64,000 nucleotides of DNA from Cryptomeria japonica (taxonomy: Eukaryota > Streptophyta > Pinopsida > Cupressales > Cupressaceae). Every line of letters starts with the position of its first letter. The first letter of the stretch is position 1. This document shows, piece by piece, positions 49,289 through 62,724 of the stretch. A model generated the notes under the pieces. It was given only the letters and a program-made list of their open reading frames with translations. It had not been told where the DNA came from and did no database searches. The stretch is taken from assembly GCF_030272615.1 (NCBI RefSeq), contig NW_026729205.1, positions 1 to 64,000 on the forward strand. The letters are read 5' to 3'. Both the position numbers and the translations under genes were made by a program.

Positions 49289-52200
49289 TGTAAGGAAGTT
49301 AAGTAGGGGAAAAACTTCCTACACTAACCTTGAGAGGAGGGTAATGCAAAAACTTTTACAAGTCATCACAACAATTACAAAAAATATAGAAATAGATATA
49401 ATAACATTCAAACCATAACACAATTATTTACGTGGGGAAAACCCTTTTGGGAGAAAACCCCTACACTCCAAAAGTCATCCAATATTATTCCACAATAAAA
49501 ACAAATTACAATATATTTGTAGAGAAATCTCTTCACAAGAGTACCACTAATCAGAGATTCAGAGGTAACTCAATAGCTATAAGACTCTTACATATAACCT
49601 CTATCTCACGCACTTCATATATAGGAGATACAATACAATAAACCATCAAATGCTATTACAAAACCCTGGGCTAAAACCACCCAATAAGGTGTAGCTGACA
49701 TTATCTCCCTTCTAGATGCCCTATGATGTGTCCGTCCCTTTTTACAACTCATTTATGTGTCCGATGTATTTTATATTTCCTATTTCAAGAGTATTTACTT
49801 TCGGAGGCCATAACTTTAGAACCGCGTGTCCTATTGACAAATCGTTTGAAGAATTGGAAAGATCGCAACGTGCTCTATTGGGCGTTTTGGGGCCTCTAAA
49901 GTCCTAAAAATCAAATTAAAACCTTTCATTGGACCCCTCCGAAATGAAAAATTTAATATATTCAAAACTAGTTGTGCTCTTACGACATAACTTTACCGGA
50001 ATGCTTATCTAGCCAACCAAAAGCCTCAGGGAGAATTTCACACCATTTCTTGCTCAAATGGAAACTTACTATAAATAGTAACCTCATATAAATGCAATTT
50101 TGAGACACCATTTTTCTAACAAATCTCCCACTTGTCCAACACCTTGCAAGAGCAAAGGGAGTATCAGTATAATAAATCAATTGCTAGGGCCCATGAGGCC
50201 CATAGAATTTGAGCACCATCTAAACTTCTCTGTGCTCATAGCCTTACTTAAAGAATCTTCCACATTCATCAAATTTTCTACCTTAATCAACTTCACCCTA
50301 CCATCTTTGACCATATCTCTAACAAAATGATACCGAACATCAATGTGCTTGGTTTGGGCATGAAATGTTGGGTTCTTAGCTAGGCAAATCGCACTCTGAT
50401 TGTCACAATAATTTGTCATGGCTCCTTGTTTTATTCCAATGTCTACTTCATTAGTGGACAAAGCAATCATAGCCTGTCACTTGCTCATCCAATTAATTGC
50501 ACCACCAAATAAAGTAAACACATAAGCACTAGTGGATCTTTTGCTATCAATATCACCTGCCCAGTCTAAATCCACATAACCATGAATATCAAGGGAAATC
50601 ATGTCTCCAATGCAATTAGCATGATAACACAAAGAATACTCAGAGGCGCCCTTCAAATATCTAAAGACTCTTTTGATTGCATCCCAATGAACTCTACTAG
50701 GATTAGACATATATCTAGACAAAACTCTCACCCCTTTGACAATTTCTAGTCTAGTACAGACCATAGCATACATCAAAATTCCAACTTCACTTTGGTAAGG
50801 CACTCTTCTCATTTCTTCCATCTTTAATGGGGATGTGAGACAATCTGCAACTAATACTTTTGTTCCAACTGTAAAAGGAACACACAATGGTCTACAATCT
50901 TGCATGTTGAACCTCTATAACTCTGAATTCACATACTTAATCTAGCCTAGCCATAGCTTTCTGTTCACTCTATATCTTCTAATTTCCATCCCAAGAATGT
51001 GTCTTTCTGCACCAAGATCTTTCATTTCAAATTTAGCAGCAAGCTAAGACTTTAGTTCTGAAATCATACGTTTCCCTTTACCAATGAATAACATATCATC
51101 AACATACAATGAAATGGACATGAAATGATCACCATCAGTTTTATAATAAACACAATGACCTGATTTAGAATGTTCAAATCCCAAACTGAAGACATATGTA
51201 TCAAATTTCCAATACCACATTATAGGACTTTGTTTGAGGCCATATAGGGATTTCTTTAATTTACAAACCAAATTACTTTTACCTTTCACCACATAGTGCT
51301 ATGGTTGTGTCATATAAATATCCTCCTCCAAATCACCATGAAGGAAATTATTTTTCACATCCATTTTCTCAACCTCTAAATCATAAGAAACAACAATAGA
51401 ATATAAAAATATAATGGATGTCGTTTTGGCAACAAGAGAAAATATCTCACCGTAATCAACATCCTCAACCTAAGAGTAGCCTTTTGCAGCCAACCTTGTT
51501 TTATACCTCTCAATGCTTCCATCTGAACCAATCTTATTCTTGAACACCTATTTGCAACCAACAAGCTTTAATCCTTCAAGCAATGGTACAAGATCCCAGA
51601 TATCATTCATTTTCAAAGCTTCCATTTCTTCTTCCATAGCAATCTTCTAGGATTCTACATCATTCATACCTAATGCCTCTTCTATAGATTTTGGTTCATC
51701 CACTTTAGTATTCAAAGAAAAAATAAATCTCCAATCATCAAGTGAATACCTTTCAGGTGGATGTCTATGTCTTGTAGACCTTTGAACAAGATGAGTTGGA
51801 GGTTCTTCCTCCTCTTCTAAAGATTTAGAGTTAGACAAGCTCTCCTCAACTTCTTGCCTATCTAGGGGTCTCAATTCAACTCTTTCAGGTGTAGAAGGAA
51901 ATTGAATTACATCTTTCTTTTTATTATGTTTTGGCTGCAATGTAATAGAAGGAGACTTAATTTATCTAAAAATAACACTTCTACTATGAATTGTCTTTTG
52001 TGCAACAGTGTCTCAAAGCTTGTATCCTTTCACACCATAACTATACCCAATGAAGATACATTTCACAGTCTTGTTCTCCAATTTTGTTCACTTCTCCTTT
52101 AGCACATGTGCATATGTCTCACAACCAAAAACTCTAAGATGTCTCAATGGAGGCTTGTGACCCGACCATGCTTCCATAGGAATTTTATCAACAAGGGCTG

Positions 52201-53803
52201 ACGTAGGAGACTTGTTAATCAGGTAGCAAGCAATGGCAATAGCTTCAGCCCAATACTTTTGTTCTAGACTAGCACCACTCAACATACTCCTAGCCTTCTC
52301 CATCAGTGTCCTATTCATTCTTTTTGCAACTCCATTTTATTGTGGAGAATATGAAGTTGTCTTCTATCTGTTAATGCCACAGTCTTTACAGAATCTATCA
52401 AAATCATTAGAGAAATATTTACCGCCATTATCAGTCCTCAAACTTTTAATTTTATTTCCAGTCTGCAACTCAACCATTGCTTTAAATTCTTTAAATTAAC
52501 TGGAAACTTTAGATTTACTCTTTAAAAAATATACCTATGTCCTTCTCCTAAAATCATCAATAAATGAAATGTAATATGTGGATTTTCCAATCGAAGGAAC
52601 ATCTACAAGAGCAAACACATCAAAATGAATAAGATCCAAAACACCACAAGGTTTATGAAAACTTGAGTAAAATTGAACGCAATTTTGTTTTCCATAAATG
52701 CAATGCTCACAGAAATCAAAGTCAAGATTGCAATCATTCAAACCTTCAACAAGGTTTTTATTTTTCAAGGTCCTTAGACCCTTTTCTCCAATGTGGCAAA
52801 GCCTCTGGTGCCATAACATAGTCTTCTTTGTAGGTAACTTTGCTTCAAAAGAAAGAGCACCCTTAGGCACCCAAAAGCAATTTCCATCTGCTAAAGGTGA
52901 AACCCTCAAATCTTCCATATATTTACTTTTTATAGAAGTGCTATTACACTCAACAGTGTATGCATCTAGCTTATACAAAGTGTCGAACCTGACACCTCTA
53001 GCAATTACCATAGCACCCTTAATCATTCTACATCCTTCTTCGGAAAAGACTACCTTCACATCTGCATCTATCAGTTTTCTCACAGATAATAGATTTCATT
53101 TTAAACCAAGGATACAGAACACACCATTAATCCTTTTTACTCTACCATCAAAAAACCTGATTCTAACTTTACTTCAACCAACAATATCTAAATGTGAATC
53201 ATCACCCAAGTACACCTTACCTCCATTAAATTCTTCATATTCAGAAAACCAATCTTTATTGGCAGTCATATGAAAAGATGCACCTGAGTCAATTAACTAG
53301 GCATCACTACCTGCATGAGTCACCAAAGTTGCAATAAATGCATCAACATCTTCCTTCTTAGACTTAGAATCAAAATCGATCTTCTTCTTTTTCTTCTTCT
53401 ATTCTTCTTTGCAGTCCTTACGGATGTGATCCTTTTTTTCTTCTTCTGATTCTAACTTTACCTCAACCAACAATGTCTAAATGTGAATCATCACCCATGT
53501 AGACCTTACCTCCATTAAATTCTTCATATTCAGAAAACCAATCTTTATTGGTAGTCATATGAAAAGATGCACCTAAGTCAATTAACTAGGCATCAGTACC
53601 TGCATGAGTCGCCAAAGTTGCAATAAATGCATCAACATCTTCCTTCTTAGACTTAGAATCAGAATCGATCTTCTTCTTTTTCTTCTTCTTTTCTTCTTTG
53701 TAGTCCTTACGCATGTGACCTGATTTACCACAATTCTAGCAAATGACTTTGGACTTTCCAAGAGATTTCGATCTCGCTCTCGATTTGGACTTATCGCGCT
53801 TCA
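49289..53803 (-). mobile_element. Copia A-2: old broken relative of Copia A-1, inserted in Copia B
   Basis: A minus-strand Copia of the A family with one LTR (49289-50121, starting TGTAAGGAAG on the plus strand). It then carries RNase H, RT, integrase, protease and the edge of gag. It was inserted in Copia B beside TGTAG (49284-49288), the same site as Copia A-3. It stops abruptly at about 53803, where NLR3 flank begins, so its 5' LTR is absent. It is broken in many places (well over ten), and is internally rearranged near its truncated end. Confidence 0.85.
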
Positions 53804-54972
53804 ATTTTTTTATATTTTATTTTATCATTCTTTGGAAGTCATAGAATTTACTTGGTATTTTATTTTATTATACTTTTTTGCGATTGTCGTTCAGTTTCTT
53901 GTTTTAACTACTTATCCAACAAACGGTTGAACAATGTTTGAAACTTTGGTAGATATTTTGAAAAAGAACTTTGTGTAGATTGAGAAAATTATTTAAAATA
54001 AAATTTGTACCTATAACTGATGAAAATATTTGTACAATTTCATTATTCACCAACCCAGAAACTTCATGTGTGCAATCAATTGATTCATTCTACAACAGTT
54101 ACTATTCCTGAGGCAGATGATGGCAACGGTTCTGTTAGCAACAAACATATTTTCCTGTGAGCTTGCAACTTTAGTAGGGACTACGACTATCGTACAATCC
54201 TTATTTTTATTAGACTTCATTTTCACTGTCCAATCATTATAGTGTGGTTGCCTTTGAAGTTAATCCAAGTGACCTTTTTTAATCTCAATTAGTTATGTAT
54301 AATTAAAAAAACATGTCATATTTTTATTAATTAGAATATAACTTTTTGAGTTAATGTCAATATTTAATAGAAAAATTTACAACAGCATGGAGTTTAAGAT
54401 ATATAAGAATGCCTTGGATTGCAAAAAATTTCACCTAAACTTGCTTTATAAGGCAACTCCACGGATTTGCTCTTTGCTTTATAATAATTGCACTGGAGAT
54501 GTAGCGGTCATAGAATAAAACACTTATGTTTAATTCATATTATACGGAGTACAAATTTAGGAATCTTCAATAACAGACATTAGGTTTCCACAATCCATGA
54601 GATAGAATCAGCTACTTCTGGAATAGACTGTATGTAATTTTTTGCATCAACTTTTCAGATCACATTCGATCATCAGGATGAATAGCTAGAGAGCATGCAG
54701 AGTGAGAAATCCTCATGATGGATCATGGAATGTGATCCGAAACATTGATGCCAAAAATTACACAGTCTATTCCGAAAGCAACTGATTTTATTGCAACCTT
54801 CAAACCAATCCAAAGTGAATTGTACTTCTCCAAAAAAAAAAAACAAGCCCTTTACTAGAGTCCATCAATTGTCCATGTGCACATGAAAATCCAACACCTA
54901 GAAACACCTAATAAACTAGATAAATAATAATGATTGTACAGATTAGTTACAAAATACCCATAACTAAATACA
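53804..54972 (-). repeat. 3' flank of NLR3, copy of the NLR1 flank
   Basis: Matches 7545-8761 closely along its length, starting within a few bases of the Copia A-2 break. It contains no gene. Confidence 0.8.
54614..54778. repeat. Hairpin in the NLR3 3' flank
   Basis: Same inverted repeat as 8409-8573, with extra mismatches (for example AACTTTTCAGATCACATTC in the left arm), consistent with decay after duplication. Confidence 0.7.
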
Positions 54973-56446
54973 CTAAAAAGTTAGCATCGGAAAAGTGAAT
55001 TGTGCTTCCATAATTTCAACTCTAAGATCAGGGATAGAACAAGCTTTAGCTCGCAACCACTTGTCCCCAATATTCTCATTCTAGCTAACATGTTTAAGGG
55101 AGCTTAGTCCACAAAAACTACTAGGAAACCTCCTCAAATGATAACACTCTCTCATGTCAAACTCTTTCAATTTCTTGAGCTCACCTATTTCCTCCGGAAG
55201 TTTTTCCAAGCTCTTGCATAGTGAAATGTCTAGAAATTCCAACTGCCCAAGTTTTCCAACTGATGTCGAAAGTTGTTTGAGGCTTGGTAATGCTGATAAT
55301 CTTAACATTCTTAGAGAACACATATTTCTGAGATTATATGGCAAATTCTCAACTAGATGGCAGTTGGTAACAGTCCATGTCTGAACAGAGGGCATATGAC
55401 AGAGGGCAGGGGGCAACTACTCCAAATCACTGCAATGGTCCAGGATAAATTCATGCACATTGGAGTAATTGAATGTGGACATATTTACAAACCCTTCACA
55501 TAAGCTTAGAGAAATTTTGTCCAAGTTTTGTATTGCTTTGCATCTAGACCTTTTATTGTGGGAGTTGAGGGAGTGAAGACAAGGCATCTAGACCTTTTAT
55601 TGTGGCCCTCTTAGAACCCAAATTACATACTATCAAAACTTTGAGTTTTTTCATAGTTTTCAGAAATGGAGGAAGAAAGTATTCGCTTACAGAAAAGTTT
55701 AACACCAGAGCCTCTATCTCCGCAAGTTTCATCAAATACTACTCAATCTCAGCCATAGAACCTGCATAAGACAAATCACATATGCAATTGAATTAGAACA
55801 TAAGAAATCTTAATATTTGTTAATAGTTCACATAACCTTCAAATTTTGCCACTAAATAAGTATTTGGGCCAAATATCCCACTAGTGTGAATAGAGACAAT
55901 TTGAGCACTGAACTATCTATCTCTAAGAAAGTCCCATTCCCCTGGTAGGCAATGCTCCTTCCTGGGCATGAGTAACCTCCTTTTGTGGACTATATTGTCC
56001 TGACATCCCAAATACAAGGCTAAGTCTCGCATCACATCATGTTGTGAAAAGAACAGCTCAGAGGCACATCCATACGAGATTGTTGATTAGATTCTGATAA
56101 TTGCAACAACCAAGTCAGCCCAATGTTCTAAAAAATGAAAACAGGAAATTTATATGCAAGGAAATACATTTACCCTTGATTGCTTATTAGACTGAGGAGA
56201 TTTCTTCTTGCAAGTTCCTGTAACATAATATAGGCATCCTGCCACTCCATCTTCCAAACATAAACCCAAATGTTGAGTAGTGCATCAGCACAAATTTTCT
56301 TGTCCTCTGGAAATGAGGCTGTGTCTATGAAACATTCCCTCCCAAAATCATCCAAGCAATCAATACTGGTCTTCAGGCATCTGAAAAGCCCTTCTTCATG
56401 ATAAATGGATATGGACTACCCTTGGGAAAGTTTTTTCTTTGCATTC
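54973..56446 (-). pseudogene. NLR3: truncated RNL-type pseudogene
   Basis: Only the 3' part of exon 3 (to about 56446), exon 4 (about 56095-55890) and exon 5 (about 55760-54973) remain; the P-loop half is gone. Exon 3 reads ECFIDTASFPEDKKICADAL and ARRNLLSLISNQG. Exon 4 has an early stop (TAA for CAA near its start). Exon 5 keeps LRRs (CHLVENLPYNL, FLDISLCKSLEKLP) but is scrambled near 55540-55580 and has a stop where NLR1 reads a Cys after KHVS. Exons 3 and 4 resemble NLR2, while intron 4, exon 5 and the 3' flank resemble NLR1, so it is a mosaic. Both edges abut retroelement sequence. Confidence 0.9.
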
Positions 56447-57819
56447 AATTCCAAATGAGAAAACAATCAAGCATCATTAAGGCAGTGAAGGAGAGATCAA
56501 GTATTCATTCAAGATGGCATTCATGATAAAATTTATGCAAAGACATGCATGAGTCCTACATAGAAACATCAACCTTTTATTAAAGACTTCAATGAAGAAG
56601 AGATTCATAAAGGAAGATATAACAATTCTAATTGAGCATTTATTTGTAGATGTAGCCTCTAACCTTCAAGGGTAAGCCCTGTTTTATATCTCATTCATCA
56701 TTATAGAGTTAATTCCAAAGCTGGGGTTTGACCTAGACAAACCCCAATCAACCCAAAAACATTTTTTCCTCTATTGTGTGTGCAAGTTACATGTTTAGCA
56801 GAAAACAAATACATATCTAGAAAGAGCAGGCTAATACATGTTAGATCCTATGAGAAGCAAGAATCAAGTCAGGATCTAATGTCGATCATAGATCACATGA
56901 AACTCCAAGCAACAAATGATCAAAGATAAAATTAGCTAAATGTAAATGAATCTTACACAAAAGAAACATAGAGACAAAGAAGAGAATTTTGAGAAGACTC
57001 TCACTGAGCTATCACTGAACTAATGAAGGTAAGAGTATAATGTTTATTATATAGGAAAAACAATAGTATATACTTCCAATAGGTGCATTAACTCCCACCT
57101 CCATAAAAAGTGGGAGGTTTTACCTTCTACCCCATAAAAGGTGGGAGGTTTTTACTTACTTGGTAAATGTCAAAACATGTGGCATAACCTCCTTACATGA
57201 AAGCATAAAAGGACTTGTAAGAGGTGGCACATAAAACCAAAACTGGGTGAGAAACACAACTACACCATAACCCACTTAGGAAATGACAAAATAGTGGTTA
57301 TGATAGGTGGCACAACAAGCAAAAAGAGGGTATGTAACTCAAGTACCCATGTGAGGTGGAGAGTTACACATGTAGCTGAAGTATATCACCACGTGTCCTC
57401 ATATTAATCACTCCTAATAACTTAAGAAACCTTAAAAAATATCTGTAGGAAAAATAAATACCCCCTAACATAAGGAAATTAAAAACCCTACACTAACACT
57501 CCCCCTTAAGCATAGCTTAGATGGGTGAAAAGATGGGTCCTGACAAATGAGGCTATGTTAGGTATCCTCGTACATAGATATCCCCCATAAAAGAAGAAGC
57601 CTCCCCATAAGAGGAATAGCCCCCCATTAATTAGAGAGAGAAAGAATGAATGAACAAGAAGCTCCTCCTAAAGTAGACACCTATTTCATCCCAAGAAAAG
57701 ATCACAAATGAATGAATGAACTTTCGGTGAAGGGTTTGGTGAAGCTATCTACAGTTTACTTCAAGGTACAACAATACTTAAGATCAATGATGGCTTCCTA
57801 AATCAGCTCCTAAATGTAG
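56447..57819 (-). mobile_element. Copia B, second copy: LTR and end of pol, broken
   Basis: LTR sequence from the NLR3 break (about 56447) to 57498, where TGTTAG starts on the minus strand, preceded by the purine tract AAGGGGGAG. Then decayed RNase H (on the minus strand SFTKPFTESSFIHL near 57690-57740) to 57819. The rest of this element continues beyond Copia A-3 at 63592. Confidence 0.75.
57815..57819. repeat. Target duplication TGTAG, left of Copia A-3
   Basis: TGTAG directly precedes the element at 57820 and directly follows it at 63592-63596. It is a perfect 5-bp duplication. Confidence 0.9.
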
Positions 57820-58650
57820 TGTAAGGAAGTTAAGTAGGGGAACAACATCCTACACTGACCTTGAGAGAAGGGTAATGCAAAAACTTTTACAAATCATCAC
57901 AACAATTACAAAAAATCTAGAAATAGATATAATAACATTCAAACCATAACACAATGATTTACGTGGGGAAAACCCTTTTGAGAGAAAACCCCTACACTCC
58001 AAAAGCTGCCCAATATTATTCCACAATCAAAACAGATTACAATATACTTGTAGAGCAAGCTCTTCATAGGAGTACCACTAATCAGAGATTCAGAGGTAAC
58101 TCAATAGCTATAAGACTCTTACATATAACCTCTATCTCACGCACCTCATATATAGGAGACAATACAAGAAACCATTAAATGATATTACAAAACCATGGGC
58201 TAAAACCACCCAATAAGGTGTAGCCGACATTATCTCCCTTATAGATGCCCTGTGATGTGTCCCTCCCTTTTTACAACTCATTTATGTGTTCGATGTATTT
58301 TATATTTCCTATTTCAAGAGTACAAACTTTCAGAGGCCATAACTTGAGAACTGTGTGTCTTATTGACAAACCGTTTAAAGTATTGGAAATCTCACAAAGT
58401 GCTCTATTGGGCATTTTGGGGCCTCTAAAGTCCTCAAAATCAAATTTAAACCTTTCATTGGACCCCTCCAAAATGAAAAATTTAATATATTCAAAACTAG
58501 TTGTAATCTCGCAACATAACTTTACCAGAATGCTTATCTAGCCAACCAAAAGCTTCGAGGAGAATTTCGCACCATTTCTTGCTCAAATAAAAACTTACTA
58601 TAAATATTAACCTCATATAAATGCAAGGTTGAGACACCATTTTTCTAACA
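57820..58650 (-). repeat. 3' LTR of Copia A-3
   Basis: 831 bases, TGTAAGGAAG to CTAACA on the plus strand. A purine tract (minus strand GTGGGAGATT) adjoins it. Confidence 0.9.
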
Positions 58651-61600
58651 AATCTCCCACTTGTTGAACACCTTGCAAGAGCAAAGGGAGTATCAACATA
58701 ATAAATCAATTGCTAGGGCCCATGAGGCCCATAGACTTCGAGCACCATCTGAAATTCTCTATGCTCACGGCCTTAGTTAAAGAATCTATAACATTCATCA
58801 AAGTTTCTACCTTAACCAGCGTCACCCTGCCATCTTCGACCATATCTCTAGCAAAATGATACTGAACATCAATGTGCTTGGTCCTGGCATGAAATGTAGG
58901 GTTCTTAGCTAGGCAGATCACACTCTGACTGTCACAATAAACTGTCATGGCCCCTTCTTTTATTCTAATGTCTGCTTCAATAGTGGACAAAGCAAATATA
59001 GCCCGTCGCTTACTCATCCAATTAATTGCACCACCAAATAAAGTAAACACATAAGCACTGGTGGATCTTTTGCTATCAATATCACCTACCTAGTCTAAAT
59101 CAACATAACCATGAATATGAATGGAAATAACGTTTCCAATTTAATTACCATGATAACACAAAGAATACTCTGAGGTGCCCTTCAAATATCTGAAGACTCT
59201 TTTGATTGCATCCCAATGAACTCTACTAGGATTAGACATATATATGGACAAAACTCTCACCGCTAGGGTAATGTCTCGTCTAATATAGACTATAGTATAC
59301 ATAAGACTTCCAACTTTACTTTGGTAATGCACTCTTCTCATTTCTTCCATCTCCGATGGGGATGTAGGACAATTTGCAACATATACTTTTGTTCCAACTG
59401 TAAAAGGAACACATAATGGTCTGCAATCATGTATGTTGAACCTCTGTAACACTAAACTCACATAATTACTCTGGCCTAGCCATAGCTTTCTGTTCACTCT
59501 ATCTCTTCTTATTTCCATCCCAAGAATGTGTTTTTTCTAAACCAAGATATTTCATTTCAAATTTAGCAGCGAGCTGAGACTTTAGTGTCAAAATCATACC
59601 TTTCCCTTTACCAATGAATAACATATCATCAATATACAATGCAATGGACAGGAAATGATCACCGTCAGTTTTATAATAAACACAGTGACTTGATTTAGAA
59701 TGCTCAAATCCCAAACCGAACACATATTTATCAAATTTCTAATACCACATCATAGGACTCTGTTTGAGGCCATACAAGGATTTCTTTAATTTACAGACCA
59801 AATTACTTTTACCTTTCACCACATAGTGCTATGGTTGTGTCATATAAATATCCTCCTCCAAATCACCATGAAGGAAAGCATTTTTCACATCCATTTGTTC
59901 AACCTCAAAATCACAACCAATAACAATAGAAAGCAAAAATCTAATGGATATCATTTTGGCCACAAGAGAAAATATCTCACCATAATCAATATCCTCAACC
60001 TGAGAGTAGCCTTTTTCAACCAGCCTTATTTTATACTTCTCAATGCTTCCATCTGAGCCAATCTTATTCTTGAACACCCATTTGCAACCAACAAGATTTC
60101 ATCCTTTAGGAAATGTACAAGATCCCATATATCATTCCTTTTCAAAGCTTCCATTTCTTCTTCCATAGTAATCTTCTAGGATTCTGCATAATTCATACCT
60201 AATGCCTTGTCTATAGATTTGGTTCATCCACTTTAGTATTCAAAGCGAGAATACATCTACAATCATTAGGTGAATATCTTTCAGGTGGTTTTCTATGTCT
60301 TGTAGACCTTCGAACAAGATGAGTTGGAGGTTCTTCCTCCTCTTCTAAAGATTCAAAGCTAGACAATCTCTCCTCAACTTCTTGCCTATCTAGGGGTCTT
60401 AATTTAACTCTTTCAAGTGTAGAAGGAAATTGAATTACGTCTTTCTTTTTATTTTGTTATGATTGCAATGTAATAGAAGGAGACTTTATTTATCCAAAAA
60501 TAACACTTCTACTATGAATTATCTTTTGTGCAGCAGGGTCCCAAAGTTTCTATCCTTTCACACCATAACTATACTCGATGAAGATACATTTTAGAGTCTT
60601 GTTCTCCAATTTTGTTCACTTCTCCTTTAGCACATGTGCATATGTCTCACAGTCAAAAACTCTAAGATGTCTCAATGAAGGCTTGTGACCTGACCATGCT
60701 TCCATAGGCATTTTATCAACAAGGGCTGATGTAGGAGACTTGTTAATCAGGTAGCACGCAGTGGCAATAGCTTCTGCCCAAAACTTGTGTTCTAGACTGG
60801 TACTACTCAACATTCTCATGGCCTTCTCCATCAGTGTCCTATTCATTCTTTCTACAACTCCATTCTGTTGTGGAGATAACGGGGTTGTCTTCTATTTGTT
60901 AATGCCATAGTCTTTACATAATCTATTGAAATCATTAGAGAAAAATTCACCACCATTATCAGTCTTCAAACTCTTTAATTTTATTTCCAGTCCGCAACTT
61001 AACCATTGCTTTAAATTCCTTAAATTGACTGAAAACTTCTTATTTACTCTTTAAAAGATATACCTATGTCCTTCTACAAAATCATCAATAAATGAAACGT
61101 AATATGTGGATTTTCCAATCGAAGGAACATCTACAGGACCAAACACATCATAATGAATAAGATCCAAAACACCACAAGTTTTACAATCATTCAAACCTTC
61201 AACAAGGTTTTTATTTTTCAAGGTCCTTTGACCATTTTCTCCAATGTGGCCAATCCTCTAGTGCCATAGCATAGTCTTTTCTGCAAGTAACTTTGCTTCA
61301 AAAGAAAGAGAACCCTTAGGGACCCAAAATCCATTTCCATTGCTAAAGGTGAAACCTTCAAATCTTCCACAAATTTACTTATTATCAAAGTGCTATTACA
61401 CTCAACAATGTATGCATCTAGCTTATACAAAGTGTCAAACTTGACACCTCTAGCAATTACCATAGAACCCTTAATCATCCTACGTCATTCTTCAAAAAAG
61501 ACTACATGCACATCTACATCTATCAGTTTTCTCACAAATAACAAATTTCATTTTAAACCAGGGATACGCAACACACCATTAATCCTTTTTACTCTACCAC

Positions 61601-62710
61601 CAAAAAACTTGATTCTAACTTTACCTCAACCAACAATGTCTAAATGTGAATCATCATCCAAGTACACCTTACCTCCATTAAATTCTTCATATTTAGAAAA
61701 TCAATCTTTATTGGTAGTCATATGAAAAGATGCACCTGAGTCAATTAACCAGACATCACTACCTGCATGAGTCGCTAAAGCTACAATAAATACATCACCA
61801 TCTTCCTTCTTAGACTTAGAATGAGAATTGATCTTCTTCTTTTTCTTCTTCTTTTCTTCTTTGTAGTCTTTATGAATGTGACCAGATTTACCACAATTCC
61901 AGCAAATGACTTAGGACTTTCCAAGAGATTTCAATCTCCCTCTCGATTTAGACTTATCACACTTCTTATTCTTCTTGCCTTTCTCCTTAGGTCTTCCACA
62001 AATAGTTAGGGCTCCCTTCAAACTGTGGAATACCTTCCTTCACATCTCTTCACCAAGTAGGGCACCCACAACATCTTCAGACTTCAAAACAATAGAAGTA
62101 CTATTGATAGCCATAACAAGAGAATCCCACGAATCAGGCAAAGAACAAAGCAAGATCTAGTGTTTATCCTCTTCGTTCATCTTAACACCAACATATACTA
62201 ATTGACCAACCAACATATTGAATGCTTCCAGGTGGAGTGCAACTCATCCATCCTATTCCATCTTCAAGGAATATAATTTCTTCCTCAAGAATATTTGATT
62301 TAATAAAGATTTCACTTGATACATTTCACCTAGCTTAGTCCATAGCTTTTTTGCAATGTTTCCTTCATGGACATTGATCAGAACAGAGTCTTCCAAGCAC
62401 TGTCTGATTAAACCCTTGGCTTTTTGGTCCATAATATCATACTGAGCTGACGCAGTAGGATCTAATGGTCTTTGGACATTTGCATGAACAACATTCCATA
62501 GATCTTGATTTATTAGGATATATTCCATCTTCAGCATCCACATCTCAAAATTTGTTCCATTAAATTCCTCCACCTCTATTTTCCCTGAAGAACGTGCCAT
62601 CTAAAAATTCCTACAACAAGATCACAAAGTGTCTACTACAAAATCTCCCACTCAAATCTGGATCATTTCAAAAAACCCAACAACTCACAACTAAAACCAA
62701 AGGTGATCAA

Positions 62711-62724
62711 GCTCTGATACTACC
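62711..62724 (-). other. Primer-binding site of Copia A-3
   Basis: The minus strand reads AGTATCAGAGC next to the LTR, one mismatch from the plant initiator-tRNA site of Copia A-1. Confidence 0.8.
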
